64,000 nucleotides of DNA from Phycobacter azelaicus (GCF_014884385.1 NZ_WKFH01000003.1:1763501-1827500); one strand, 5' to 3'. Positions 8,165-16,648 are shown, counted from the stretch's first letter. Made by a program: numbers and translations. Notes: generated by a model from the sequence alone, not told the origin.

Positions 8165-9016
8165 ATGTCGGTTCTGGAAAATGCAGTTGAGGCCGCAAAG
8201 GCACGGCAGGCGCGGGTGGTCTTTCCCGAAATGGAGGATGCGCGGGTCGCAGAAGCAACCGAGCGCCTGCATGCCGAAGGCCTGTGCCGACCCCTGCCGC
8301 TGTCAGAGCCGTCAGAGGCCCATGTGCAGGCTCTGGTAAAGGCGCGTGGCCTTAAAGAGGCCATCGCAAAGCGTATGATTTCCAAGCCCTTGTACCGCGC
8401 CGCCGCGATGGTTGCGGTGGGAGAGGCGGATGCCATGGTCGCAGGCGCTGACGTGCCAACACGCAGGGTGATCGAGGCGGCAAGCATCGGGATCGGGCTG
8501 GCGGAAGGTGTCTCGGTGCCGTCGTCGTTCTTCCTGATGGTCTTCCCAGACGGGCGCGAGCTGGTCTTTGCCGATTGCGCCGTGAATGTGGCGCCCGATG
8601 CGGTGCAGCTTGCCGATATCGCACTTGCCTCTGCGGCGTCAGCCAAGGCACTGCTCGGTTCGGCGCGGGTGGCGATGCTGTCCTTTTCCACCGGAACCTC
8701 GGGCGACGGGGAAAGCGTTGCTCTGGTACGTGAGGCGGCAGACCTTGCGGGCTTTGCCGGGCCGGTGCAGGCGGATGCGGCGCTCAACGGGGCGATTGCG
8801 GCCAAGAAAGGGATCGAGCCTCTGGATGCCAACGTGCTGATCTTCCCCAGCCTTGATGCAGGCAACATCGGATACAAGCTGTGCCAGGAACTGGCAGGTG
8901 CCCAGGCGCTCGGGCCGTTCCTGCAGGGCTTTGCGCGCCCGGTGTGCGATCTGAGCCGCGGGGCCAGCGTCAGTGACATCGTTGCCGCCACGGTGCTGAC
9001 CGCTGCGCAGGCCTGA
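8165..9016 (+). CDS. pta: Phosphate acetyltransferase (Pta), short form
   Basis: Pta converts the acetyl phosphate made by Xsc plus CoA into acetyl-CoA. The 283-residue protein is one compact PTA/PTB domain: VVFPEMEDARV at the N-terminus, KPLYRAAAMVAVGEADAMVAG, VFADCAVNVAP, MLSFSTGTSGDG and FPSLDAGNIGYKL. It is somewhat shorter than the usual 320-330 residues and lacks the extra domains of long Pta proteins. The start MSVLENAV was chosen because AGGGAG lies 6 nt upstream; the longer frame runs into the divergent citrate synthase gene. It is the only plus-strand gene inside the minus-strand xsc-tauE-ackA...citrate synthase-soeABC run, and it converges on ackA. Confidence 0.9.
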   Translation: MSVLENAVEAAKARQARVVFPEMEDARVAEATERLHAEGLCRPLPLSEPSEAHVQALVKARGLKEAIAKRMISKPLYRAAAMVAVGEADAMVAGADVPTRRVIEAASIGIGLAEGVSVPSSFFLMVFPDGRELVFADCAVNVAPDAVQLADIALASAASAKALLGSARVAMLSFSTGTSGDGESVALVREAADLAGFAGPVQADAALNGAIAAKKGIEPLDANVLIFPSLDAGNIGYKLCQELAGAQALGPFLQGFARPVCDLSRGASVSDIVAATVLTAAQA

Positions 9017-9035
9017 GGAACGCTTCGGAAGGTTC

Positions 9036-10187
9036 TCATAGGGCCTCCGGCAGTTGCGCCAGGGTGTCCATGGCGATCTGACGTTCTTCATCGGCGGGGA
9101 TCACCCAGATCTTCACGGCCGAGGATTTGCAATGAAGCGCCATCTGGTGCGCCTCGTTCGCGTCCGGGTTCATCCGCACACCGATCCATTCCAGGCCGCG
9201 CAGGATCCGGGCACGGATCGCGGTAGCGTTCTCGCCAATCCCGCCAGTAAATGCCACGGCGTCCAGTCCCTCAAGCGCGGCAATCAGGCTGCCCGCGTGG
9301 CGCAGGGACCAGTAACAGAAGTGATCAATGGCAAAGGCGCTGTCGGCGCTAGGGTCCAGCATCAGCTTGCGCATGTCGGATTTGCCGCCCGACAGGCCCA
9401 GAAGCCCGCTTTCGTGGTTAAGGATCGCTTTGGTGCGCTCCAGCCCATTGTCCTCGACCAGGCGCAAGACTGCATTGGCGTCGATCCCGCCCGAGCGCGT
9501 GCCCATGGTCAGCCCGTCCAGCGGCGAGTAGCCCATAGTGGTGGCGATGGACTGCCCGCCCCGGATGGCGCAGAGCGAGGCGCCATTGCCAAGATGAAAC
9601 GCCAGTAGGCGCGCGGGGAGTTTCTCGCCTGACCTCTCGGGCAGGCGCCGCACCAGTGCCGCATAGGATAGCCCGTGAAAACCGTAGCGGCGGATGCCCT
9701 TGGTCTCGATCATGCGGGGGATGGCATAGCGGGTCGCCACATCGGGATTGGTGGCGTGGAAGGACGTGTCGAAACTGGCGAATTGCGGCACGCCGGGGGC
9801 CAGCTCTGCCATGGTGTCGATGGCGGCAAGGCTGTGCGGGTTGTGTAGCGGGGCTAGGGGCGTGCAGTCCGCGATCTCGGCGCGCACTTCTGGGGTGATG
9901 CGCATCGGTGCGGTCAGCTTGCGTCCGCCATGGACGACACGATGCCCGATGGCCAGTAGTGCGTCCGCGCTGATCTGAGCTTTTTGGAGCGCGCCTAGGA
10001 TGGCAGCGAGTGCGGACCTGTGATCGATGAAGGGGATTTCGGCCGTCTTCTCGCCGATGATGAGTCGTGAGGCGCCGCCAATGCCCTCTGCCAGACCGTG
10101 CAGGCGCTCTGTCAGGCCGCGATCAAAGACCGAGAACTTGATCGAGGAAGAGCCTGCATTGAGGATCAGGATTAGACCACGTTCCAT
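9036..10187 (-). CDS. ackA: Acetate kinase AckA
   Basis: AckA makes ATP and acetate from acetyl phosphate, an energy-yielding exit for the Xsc product in parallel with Pta. The 383-residue protein has the family signature LILNAGSSSIKFSVF near the N-terminus, GHRVVHGG, FDTSFH, YGFHGLSY, FHLGNGASLCA, DGLTMGTRSGGID and FTGGIGENA. The start ATG overlaps the tauE stop by one base (TAATG), so it is translated as part of an xsc-tauE-ackA operon. It converges on pta with only 19 bp between stops. Confidence 0.94.
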   Translation of the reverse strand: MERGLILILNAGSSSIKFSVFDRGLTERLHGLAEGIGGASRLIIGEKTAEIPFIDHRSALAAILGALQKAQISADALLAIGHRVVHGGRKLTAPMRITPEVRAEIADCTPLAPLHNPHSLAAIDTMAELAPGVPQFASFDTSFHATNPDVATRYAIPRMIETKGIRRYGFHGLSYAALVRRLPERSGEKLPARLLAFHLGNGASLCAIRGGQSIATTMGYSPLDGLTMGTRSGGIDANAVLRLVEDNGLERTKAILNHESGLLGLSGGKSDMRKLMLDPSADSAFAIDHFCYWSLRHAGSLIAALEGLDAVAFTGGIGENATAIRARILRGLEWIGVRMNPDANEAHQMALHCKSSAVKIWVIPADEERQIAMDTLAQLPEAL

Positions 10188-10942
10188 TACAGCACACGCG
10201 CGATATTGAGGGCGGCGAGCGCGGTTAGCAAGATGACGACCCCGCGCCGAAAACTTGCCTGATCAGCGCTGGCAAAGCGACGGCTTCCGGCCCAGATGCC
10301 CGCACCAAGGATGGGAAAGGCAAGGCCGACGCCGATCAGCGTGTCGATACCGGTAAGGCCGTTTGCCGCCATCACGGGCAGGGCCATCATGTCGATGCCG
10401 GTCAGAAAAACGATCATGGTGGCGCGGAAGACGGCGGGCGCAATGGGCTGTGCGGTCAGGAAGGCAGCGGTCGGCAGTCCGCCGACGCCCGCGCTGTTGG
10501 CCATGCCTGAGATCACGCCAACGCCAAGGTTTCCGGTCGCCCCGATGGGACGGCGCAACTGCCAGCCGCTCAGCAGGATCAGGCTCAGGAGCAGAACCAG
10601 CGTCGAGATCACAAGCCGAGCCTGGTCTTCGCCGAGGCGAGCCATCACGGTCACGGCCGGCACCGTCGCAACGGCAGCTCCCGCAAGCAGCATCAGCGCG
10701 CGGCGCCAGTCCACATGGGGGCGGATGCCGCGTGCCTGAAAGGCGGTCATGGCGATTTCGCAGGAAAACACCACCGGGATCAGCGGCAGCGGGTTGGTGA
10801 CCAAAGCGGCCAGAATGATGAAAATGGCGGAAAAGCCAAACCCCGAATAGCCGCGAATGAAGGCCGCCACGAACAGTGCGGCGGCCAGATAGGCGCCCTG
10901 ACCTCCATTCAGATCAAATGGCAAATCAAAGGGCGCCGTCAT
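10187..10942 (-). CDS. tauE: TauE/SafE-family permease, probable sulfite exporter
   Basis: This 251-residue integral membrane protein of the TauE/SafE (DUF81) family has about eight hydrophobic segments and the paired family motifs FIRGYSGFGFSA near the N-terminus and MANSAGVGGLP near the middle. The proposed role is export of the sulfite released by Xsc. The stop of xsc lies 5 bp before its start and its own stop overlaps ackA, so it sits in the middle of a three-gene operon. The family also moves other sulfur-containing anions; specificity for sulfite is inferred from context. Confidence 0.85.
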   Translation of the reverse strand: MTAPFDLPFDLNGGQGAYLAAALFVAAFIRGYSGFGFSAIFIILAALVTNPLPLIPVVFSCEIAMTAFQARGIRPHVDWRRALMLLAGAAVATVPAVTVMARLGEDQARLVISTLVLLLSLILLSGWQLRRPIGATGNLGVGVISGMANSAGVGGLPTAAFLTAQPIAPAVFRATMIVFLTGIDMMALPVMAANGLTGIDTLIGVGLAFPILGAGIWAGSRRFASADQASFRRGVVILLTALAALNIARVL

Positions 10943-10947
10943 GGCCG

Positions 10948-12726
10948 TCAGCCGACCTGCTGCGGACGCATGTCGTCGGCAGAGATGCCTGCGACCTCGA
11001 CCGGGTTCTTCATGGCATCGCGGCGGAAGGGTTCGCCCAGTTCCTGATTGATCATCGCTTCAATGAGGGTGGTGATGCCGTTCTTTTGATCCTCGATGGC
11101 CTGCGATAGAGCGGCGGTCAGCTCGTCCATGGTGCGGGCTACAACGCCCTTCAGGCCGCATGCATTGGCGATCCCGGCGTAGGACACCTGCTGGTCCAGC
11201 TCAGTGCCGACAAAGTTGTCGTCAAACCACAGGGTCGAGTTGCGCTTTTCCGCGCCCCACTGGTAGTTGCGGAAGACCACCTGGGTCACCGCAGGCCATT
11301 CATCGCGACCGATGGCGGTGAGTTCATTCACCGCGATGCCAAAGGCGCCGTCGCCCGCAAAACCCACGACCGGCACATCCGGGCAGCCGATCTTGGCGCC
11401 CACGATGGCGGGCAGGCCATAACCGCAAGGGCCGAACAGGCCCGGCGCCAGGTACTTTCGACCTTCGTCAAAGGACGGGTAGGCGTTGCCGATGGCGCAG
11501 TTGTTGCCGATGTCGGAGGAAATGATCGCCTCACGTGGAAGCGCTGACTGGATCGCGCGCCAGGCCATGCGGGGAGACATCCAATCCGGCTTGTCGGCGC
11601 GGGCGCGTTGGTTCCAGGTCGTGCCGGGATCGTCATCCTCGTGATCCATCGAGCTGAGCTGCTGCGCCCATCGGGATTTGGTCTCGGCAATCATGGCCTT
11701 GCGCGCGTCGCGGCCCGCATCGCCTGCGCTGTCGCTCAACTGGTTCAAAATGGCGGTAGCGACCTTGGCGGCGTCTCCTACGATGCCGACCGAGACTTTC
11801 TTGGTCAGGCCAATGCGATCGGGATTGATGTCGACCTGGATGATCTTGGCCTCGGCGGGCCAGTATTCCATTCCGTATCCGGGCAGGGTCGAGAAGGGGT
11901 TGAGGCGCGTGCCAAGGCACAGCACCACATCGGCCTCCTTGATCAGTTCCATCGCCGCCTTGGAACCGTTGTAGCCAAGCGGGCCCGCAAATAGCGGATG
12001 CCCGCCGGGAAAGGCATCGTTGTGCTGGTAGCCGACACAGACCGGTGCATCCAGACGCTCTGCCAAGGCCTGCGAGGCTGCGATGCCGCCCTTGGAGAGG
12101 ACCACGCCGGCACCATTCAGGATGACCGGGTTCTTGGCGCGCGACATCAGTTCAGCCGCTTGCGCCAGTGCAGCCTCACCGCCGGTGGGGCGTTCGAATT
12201 CGACGATGGCAGGCAGTTCGATGTCGACGACCTGGGTCCACATATCGCGCGGAATGTTGAGCTGCGCCGGGGCGGAGGCGCGCTTGGCCTGCATGATCAC
12301 GCGGTTCAGGACTTCGGCGACACGGGTGGGGTCGCGGACTTCTTCCTGATATGCGACCATATCCTCGAACAGTTTCATCTGTTCGACTTCCTGGAAACCG
12401 CCCTGACCGATGGTTTTGTTGGCAGCCTGCGGTGTCACCAGCAAGAGTGGCGTATGGTTCCAATAGGCGGTCTTTACGGCGGTGACGAAATTCGTGATGC
12501 CGGGGCCGTTCTGGGCGATCATCATCGACATCTTGCCGGTGGCGCGGGTGTAACCGTCTGCCATCATTCCGGCGCTGCCTTCATGCGCGCAATCCCAGAA
12601 GGTGATGCCTGCCTTGGGGAACAGATCGGAAATTGGCATCATGGCCGAGCCGATGATGCCGAAAGCATGCTGAATACCGTGCATTTGCAGGGTTTTTACA
12701 AAGGCTTCCTCGGTGGTCATTTTCAT
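10948..12726 (-). CDS. xsc: Sulfoacetaldehyde acetyltransferase Xsc
   Basis: Xsc is the thiamine-diphosphate enzyme that phosphorolyses sulfoacetaldehyde to acetyl phosphate and sulfite, the desulfonation step of taurine degradation. The 592-residue protein has the usual ThDP layout: an N-terminal pyrimidine domain with the activating glutamate in FWDCAHEGSAGMMADGY, a central domain with NPVILNGAGV, and a C-terminal cofactor domain with VGFAGDGAFGIAVNEL. VFRNYQWGAEKRNS is Xsc-like. The start MKMTTEEAF has AGGAG about 9 nt upstream. Two direct repeats resembling TauR sites end 82 bp before the start. It is the first gene of xsc-tauE-ackA. Confidence 0.96.
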   Translation of the reverse strand: MKMTTEEAFVKTLQMHGIQHAFGIIGSAMMPISDLFPKAGITFWDCAHEGSAGMMADGYTRATGKMSMMIAQNGPGITNFVTAVKTAYWNHTPLLLVTPQAANKTIGQGGFQEVEQMKLFEDMVAYQEEVRDPTRVAEVLNRVIMQAKRASAPAQLNIPRDMWTQVVDIELPAIVEFERPTGGEAALAQAAELMSRAKNPVILNGAGVVLSKGGIAASQALAERLDAPVCVGYQHNDAFPGGHPLFAGPLGYNGSKAAMELIKEADVVLCLGTRLNPFSTLPGYGMEYWPAEAKIIQVDINPDRIGLTKKVSVGIVGDAAKVATAILNQLSDSAGDAGRDARKAMIAETKSRWAQQLSSMDHEDDDPGTTWNQRARADKPDWMSPRMAWRAIQSALPREAIISSDIGNNCAIGNAYPSFDEGRKYLAPGLFGPCGYGLPAIVGAKIGCPDVPVVGFAGDGAFGIAVNELTAIGRDEWPAVTQVVFRNYQWGAEKRNSTLWFDDNFVGTELDQQVSYAGIANACGLKGVVARTMDELTAALSQAIEDQKNGITTLIEAMINQELGEPFRRDAMKNPVEVAGISADDMRPQQVG

Positions 12727-12808
12727 GGCGTGTTCTCCTGTGAGACGCAAAGAGGGCCGGGGCCAGGCCGGGCATTGCAAATTGTGTAGGCTGTCGCCCA
12801 TGTGCGGG

Positions 12809-12841
12809 TTAGGGCCAGATAGTGTTCCAGATTAGAGCCAG
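12809..12841 (-). promoter_or_regulatory. Predicted TauR operator upstream of xsc
   Basis: On the minus strand CTGGCTCTAA (12841-12832) and CTGGCCCTAA (12818-12809) form direct repeats with a 23-bp pitch; the similarity extends to AT before each CTGG. They match 8 and 9 of 10 positions of CTGGACYTAA, which I recall as the TauR target in Rhodobacter capsulatus. The block ends 82 bp before the xsc start, a plausible activator position. Confidence 0.7.
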
Positions 12842-12936
12842 ATCGGATTGGCCCTGTGTCACATTTCACGTTGAGGTACATCTTCGGGACAAAAGCGCTC
12901 CCTCCCGTCACGTCTGCATCACAGATGCATCGTTCC

Positions 12937-12979
12937 CGTTGGGCGTAGCGCCGCGCTTTACGCGGCGCTACGCCCAACG
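12937..12979. repeat. Long perfect hairpin between tauR and xsc
   Basis: The 313-bp gap between tauR and xsc holds a perfect inverted repeat with 19-bp arms (12937-12955 and 12961-12979) and a 5-nt loop. There is no T-run on either side. It lies behind the tauR stop and may end or stabilise that transcript. A decayed relative of the same sequence recurs at 16016-16050, so it looks like a dispersed palindromic element. The rest of the gap carries the xsc promoter region and the TauR-type repeats. Confidence 0.85.
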
Positions 12980-13039
12980 CCTTGGAGCGCATCCTCGATG
13001 CGTTTCAAGGGGGCGGGAGCGATGCCTGATCGAAAGGTC

Positions 13040-14500
13040 CTAAGTTTGCTTCAGGCCCTGTGCGAGCAGTGCAAGGCCCGGTTCAATCCGGTTTGCAGGA
13101 ATGGAAGAATACCCGAGTCGATAAAAGTTGTGCTGACGATGCTCGGGAGAAAAGAATGGCGCACCGGGTTCGATAATGACGCTTTTCTCTTTCAACTGCC
13201 GAGCGGCAGCGGCCGTATCGGTGCCGTCCGGTGCACGCATCCAAAGGGACGAGCCCCCGTAGACCCCGCCACCCGAGATGGACAAGCCATGGGTTGCAAC
13301 AGCCTCTTCGATCACCAGGCGGCGGTTGTGAAGCTCTTTCGCCATGCGGCGAATTTGAGAATCATAGTGTCCTAGAGACAGGAAATAGGCGACCGTGCGC
13401 TGCATATGGCCGGGCGGGTGCCTTAAAACGCTTGCTCGCAGGGCTCTGGCTTGCCGGATAAAGCTCTCCGAGCCTACCAGATAGCCAAGCCTCAGCCCCG
13501 GAAACAGGGATTTGGAGAAGCTTCCGATATAGATCACACGCCCATCCCTATCGAGGGACTTCAAGGCAGGAGAAGGCGCGCCAAGGAAGGACATCTCAAA
13601 TTCATAGTCATCCTCTACAATGACCGCATCGATCTCACGGGCGCGGTTCAGCAGTGCCTTGCGCCGTTCCATCGGCATCGTTGCGGTGGTGGGGCTTTGA
13701 TGGCTGGGGGTGCAGAAGATGACATTGGTATCCTCCGAGATCGCCTCGGGCGGCAGCCCGTCCTTGTCCACCGGGATACAGTCCATCTGGCAGCGCACGT
13801 GGCCAAGCTGGTCGCGCAGCGTGTAATAGGTGGGGTCTTCGATCGCCGCCTTCCGTCCGCGGTTCAGTAACAGCTGAATCGCCAGCCACAGGGCATTCTG
13901 GGCTCCCAAGGTAATAAGGATCTGTTCTGGCCGGGCAGTGACCCCACGCCGGGGTAGGGTATGGCGTGCAATATACTCGATCAGCAGCGGATCATCCTGA
14001 TCAAAGTAATCGTTTGTCAGTGCGGAGAAGTCTTTTTGTCCCAGCGCCCGCAAGGCGCACAGGCGCCAGTTTGCATGATCGAACAAGGCCGGATCCGCCT
14101 GTCCATAGATGAAGGGGTAACGATAGCTGCGCCAGTCGTGCGGCTTGCGCGGTGTGTCACCGCCGGTGAAGCCGCGCACGATGGCCTGCGACCAGTCCAC
14201 GGAGTCGCCTGCGCTTTGCGAGGGCGCGTAGCTGGGCGGGATCGGGGCATTTTCCGAAACATAATAGCCCGAGCGCCCACGCGATGTGAGGTAATCATTT
14301 GCCAACAGTTCTGTATAGGCCAGCGTCACGGTAATGCGGCTTATGCCTAGGTGGCTGGCTAGTTTTCGTGAAGACGGCAGTTTCTCTCCGACCCGAAATC
14401 GCCCTGACAACACGCCCTCCGCGATCATCTCCTGGATCTGTGCCTGCAGGGTTCCCTGGGCATCCGGGTTGAGAAAGAAGGTATCGACGGAAATAGCCAT
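13040..14500 (-). CDS. tauR: TauR, MocR-type (GntR/aminotransferase) regulator of taurine degradation
   Basis: This 486-residue MocR-family transcription factor has a GntR winged helix (about residues 15-80, with GVLSGRFRVGEKLPSSRKLA) joined by a linker to a fold-type-I aminotransferase-like effector domain. The PLP lysine is K330 in GSFSKSLFPGLRLGYL. TauR activates taurine-use genes in related bacteria. Here it is flanked by xsc and tpa, and repeats like its known target occur before both. Its own start is 15 bp from another such repeat pair at 14515-14546, so it may also regulate itself. The start MAISVDTFF is family-like. Confidence 0.92.
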   Translation of the reverse strand: MAISVDTFFLNPDAQGTLQAQIQEMIAEGVLSGRFRVGEKLPSSRKLASHLGISRITVTLAYTELLANDYLTSRGRSGYYVSENAPIPPSYAPSQSAGDSVDWSQAIVRGFTGGDTPRKPHDWRSYRYPFIYGQADPALFDHANWRLCALRALGQKDFSALTNDYFDQDDPLLIEYIARHTLPRRGVTARPEQILITLGAQNALWLAIQLLLNRGRKAAIEDPTYYTLRDQLGHVRCQMDCIPVDKDGLPPEAISEDTNVIFCTPSHQSPTTATMPMERRKALLNRAREIDAVIVEDDYEFEMSFLGAPSPALKSLDRDGRVIYIGSFSKSLFPGLRLGYLVGSESFIRQARALRASVLRHPPGHMQRTVAYFLSLGHYDSQIRRMAKELHNRRLVIEEAVATHGLSISGGGVYGGSSLWMRAPDGTDTAAAARQLKEKSVIIEPGAPFFSPEHRQHNFYRLGYSSIPANRIEPGLALLAQGLKQT

Positions 14501-14514
14501 GGCGTGACAGTAGG

Positions 14515-14546
14515 CTGGCCTTAGGGGGAGCGCAATCTGGACTTAA
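14515..14546 (+). promoter_or_regulatory. Predicted TauR operator between tauR and the arsR-permease unit
   Basis: CTGGCCTTAG (14515-14524) and CTGGACTTAA (14537-14546) are direct repeats with a 22-bp pitch; the second matches CTGGACYTAA exactly. Their orientation and distance (76 bp before the arsR start) copy the arrangement at xsc and tpa, which suggests activation of arsR-permease. The block also lies 15 bp upstream of the divergent tauR start, so autoregulation of tauR is equally possible. Confidence 0.65.
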
Positions 14547-14585
14547 CTGGGGTGCAGGAAATTTCGGTTGACCGCACAAAATAAA

Positions 14586-14613
14586 CCATATAACTAGAAA
14601 TATAGTTATATGG
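14586..14613. promoter_or_regulatory. ArsR-type operator in front of the arsR gene
   Basis: A perfect inverted repeat with 11-bp AT-rich arms (14586-14596 and 14603-14613) and a 6-nt spacer ends 9 bp before the arsR start codon. AT-rich imperfect or perfect palindromes of this kind are the usual targets of ArsR-family repressors, so autorepression is likely. Confidence 0.75.
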
Positions 14614-14622
14614 AGTCGTGAT

Positions 14623-14934
14623 ATGCAGTGGGAAGAAGCAGCAGGCGGTTTTGCGGCCATGGGATCCGAAGCGCGGCTGAAGGTATTGCGTTGCCTGATC
14701 CGGGCGGGTCATGCGGGACTTATGGTTCAGGACATTCAAGAGCGCACCGGCATCGCACCTTCGACGTTGGCGCATCATTTGAAGTTCCTGTCAGGGGCTG
14801 GGGTCGTGGTGCAGGAAAAGATGGGGCGGGCGACCCTCAATCGGGCCGATTTCAACCGCCTGCGGGATTTGGCGGATTTTATTCTCAGCGAATGCTGCTC
14901 GGATCAACAAAGGGAGGCCGCAAACGATGGCTGA
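14623..14934 (+). CDS. ArsR-family winged-helix transcriptional repressor
   Basis: This small 103-residue regulator has one ArsR winged-helix domain; the recognition helix is near residues 43-58 (TGIAPSTLAHHLKFL). Cysteines occur at C24 and as a pair at C91/C92, which could sense a metal, metalloid or reactive sulfur species; the ELCVCDL metal site of classical ArsR is not visible. It overlaps the permease gene by 8 bp and has an 11-bp-arm palindrome just before its start. Context inside the taurine cluster raises the possibility of a sulfite or persulfide signal, but the ligand cannot be read from the sequence. Confidence 0.88.
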   Translation: MQWEEAAGGFAAMGSEARLKVLRCLIRAGHAGLMVQDIQERTGIAPSTLAHHLKFLSGAGVVVQEKMGRATLNRADFNRLRDLADFILSECCSDQQREAANDG

Positions 14935-15958
14935 TCTTACTCAGAACCCAACGGTCTCGCGCCAAGCGCTGCGTTGGATAAAAACACCTTGGACCGTAAG
15001 CGCTGTTCTGCTCCTTGCTGTGGCGCTGCTGCATCCGGAAAACATTGAGACGGTGGTGCTGTTCGCTGTAAATGCACTTCTGCATACGGGGCGCTATATC
15101 CTGTTTGCAGTCCTTTTGCTGTCTTATCTCAAGGCCACGGGGGCCGAGACGATGGTGGCTCGGGCCTTTGAAGGGCGTGAGGTGCGGATGATCCTATTGG
15201 CTGCCGTTTTCGGCGGTTTGGCGCCCTTCTGTTCCTGTGAAGTGATCCCCTTCATTGCAGGGTTGTTGGCGCTGGGCGCGCCTTTATCGGCTGTCATGGC
15301 CTTCTGGCTGTCCTCTCCCTTGATCGATCCTCCAACGCTGTTGATCACCGCCGGCGCGCTGGGATGGCCCTTTGCTTTCGGCAAAGCGGTTGCTGCCGTG
15401 GGGCTGGGGCTATTTGGAGGATTTGCCATCAAGGCGCTGATGGGGCGCGGTGTTTTTGCAAATCCGCTGAAACAGGTGCAGAAATCCAGCTGCTGCGGAT
15501 GCGGTGCGCCAAAACTGGACTCAAAGCCGGTCTGGGCGTTCTGGCGTGAGGCAGAGCGGCGGCAGACGTTCCGGGCCGAGTTTGTAACGAACGGCCTGTT
15601 CCTGCTGAAATGGCTTGCACTGGCTTATGTTCTGGAGGCGCTGCTGGTTTCGTATGTCCCCGCAGAAACCATTGCCGGGATCGTCGGTGGAGAGGGTGTC
15701 GGGACGATTGCCATCGCAGCCCTTGTGGGGATGCCTGCCTATTTGAACTCCTACGTGGCACCGCCTTTGCTGGCGGGGCTGATGGAGCAGGGCATGAGCG
15801 CAGGCGCGGCCATGGCCTTCATGATTGCGGGCGCAGTCAGTTCGATCCCGGCCATGGCAGCAGTCTGGTCCTTGGTGAAGCCGCAGGTCTTTGCCACGTA
15901 CCTGGCACTTGGTGTCAGCGGCGCGATCCTGTCGGGTATCCTGTTTCAGATGCTTTGA
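14927..15958 (+). CDS. ArsP/DUF318-family permease
   Basis: This 343-residue membrane protein of the DUF318 permease family has about eight to ten helices in two related halves. It carries the signature APFCSCEVIPF (C102, C104) in a membrane region and a soluble loop with C189, C190 and C192 (SSCCGCGAPK). Relatives export organoarsenicals (ArsP) or are linked to metal efflux, while many are uncharacterised. It is translationally coupled to an ArsR repressor and preceded by TauR-like repeats, so it may export a toxic product of sulfonate breakdown such as sulfite; that is inference. A hairpin at 15991-16012 and a palindromic repeat follow. Confidence 0.85.
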   Translation: MADLTQNPTVSRQALRWIKTPWTVSAVLLLAVALLHPENIETVVLFAVNALLHTGRYILFAVLLLSYLKATGAETMVARAFEGREVRMILLAAVFGGLAPFCSCEVIPFIAGLLALGAPLSAVMAFWLSSPLIDPPTLLITAGALGWPFAFGKAVAAVGLGLFGGFAIKALMGRGVFANPLKQVQKSSCCGCGAPKLDSKPVWAFWREAERRQTFRAEFVTNGLFLLKWLALAYVLEALLVSYVPAETIAGIVGGEGVGTIAIAALVGMPAYLNSYVAPPLLAGLMEQGMSAGAAMAFMIAGAVSSIPAMAAVWSLVKPQVFATYLALGVSGAILSGILFQML

Positions 15959-16015
15959 AAGGAGCAGGCGGGGGCACTCCCGCCCGGATCGGGGCAATCT
16001 TCAGACTGCCCCTCT

Positions 16016-16050
16016 CCCGTTGGGCTTGGCGCCGCGCTGACGCGCGGCGG
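16016..16050. repeat. Second copy of the dispersed palindromic element
   Basis: The segment begins CCCGTTGGGC and continues with GCGCCGCGC, as does the hairpin at 12937-12979. Its inner stem is still perfect (16030-16037 with 16042-16049, loop TGAC), while the outer arms have diverged. It lies between the convergent permease and acetyltransferase genes, where it may act as a bidirectional terminator. Confidence 0.6.
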
Positions 16051-16054
16051 TGGG

Positions 16055-16648
16055 TTAGCGATATGCCATGAATTCAAGGTTTGCCTGAACCGTCGGCCAG
16101 TCGGCGGCGGTGACTGAGTAGACAGCCGTGTCGCGTATGGTGCCGTTTGGAAGGATCATATGGGCGCGCAGGATGCCGTCGAGTCGCGCGCCGAGTCGTT
16201 CGATGGCTGCGCGGCTTTGCCGGTTCAGGCGATGGGTGCGGAACTCCACCGCGATGGCATCGCAAGCCCCAAAGGCGTGCGGTAGCATCAAAAGCTTGCA
16301 GGCAGTGTTGAGGCCGGTGCGCTGCACGGATTGGCGATACCAGGTGGAGCCGATTTCGACCCGCCGGTTGCCGTGGTCGATGTTCATATAGGTCGTCATG
16401 CCGACGGCACGCCCCGCAGAGTCGAGGACTGCGAAGGGGACCATCGCGCCTGCATCCAGCAGCCCAAGGCGACGGTCGATCTCGGCTGGAACCTGCTCAG
16501 GTGTCGGGACCGATGTGTACCAAAGCCGGTGCAGATCCCCGTCTGCCGCAGCCTCTGACAGATCTGCAGCATGGCTCTGGGCGAGCGGGACCAGTGACAC
16601 GGTGCGTGAGTGCAGTTCGGTTGGTGTCATCCAAAGGTCGATGGGCAT
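16055..16648 (-). CDS. GNAT-family N-acetyltransferase (RimJ/RimL-like)
   Basis: This 197-residue GNAT enzyme transfers an acetyl group from acetyl-CoA to an amine. Recognisable parts are VGMTTYMNIDHGNRRVEIGS (beta-strands before the acetyl-CoA site), the QRTGLNTACKLLMLPHAF stretch at the CoA pyrophosphate loop, and the C-terminal LNRQSRAAIERLGARLDGIL typical of RimJ/RimL-like members. The start MPIDLWMTP was chosen because AAGGA lies about 10 nt upstream; the longer frame adds 36 residues across the tpa terminator. It is a single gene on the minus strand, separated from tpa by a terminator. The substrate is unknown. Confidence 0.85.
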   Translation of the reverse strand: MPIDLWMTPTELHSRTVSLVPLAQSHAADLSEAAADGDLHRLWYTSVPTPEQVPAEIDRRLGLLDAGAMVPFAVLDSAGRAVGMTTYMNIDHGNRRVEIGSTWYRQSVQRTGLNTACKLLMLPHAFGACDAIAVEFRTHRLNRQSRAAIERLGARLDGILRAHMILPNGTIRDTAVYSVTAADWPTVQANLEFMAYR

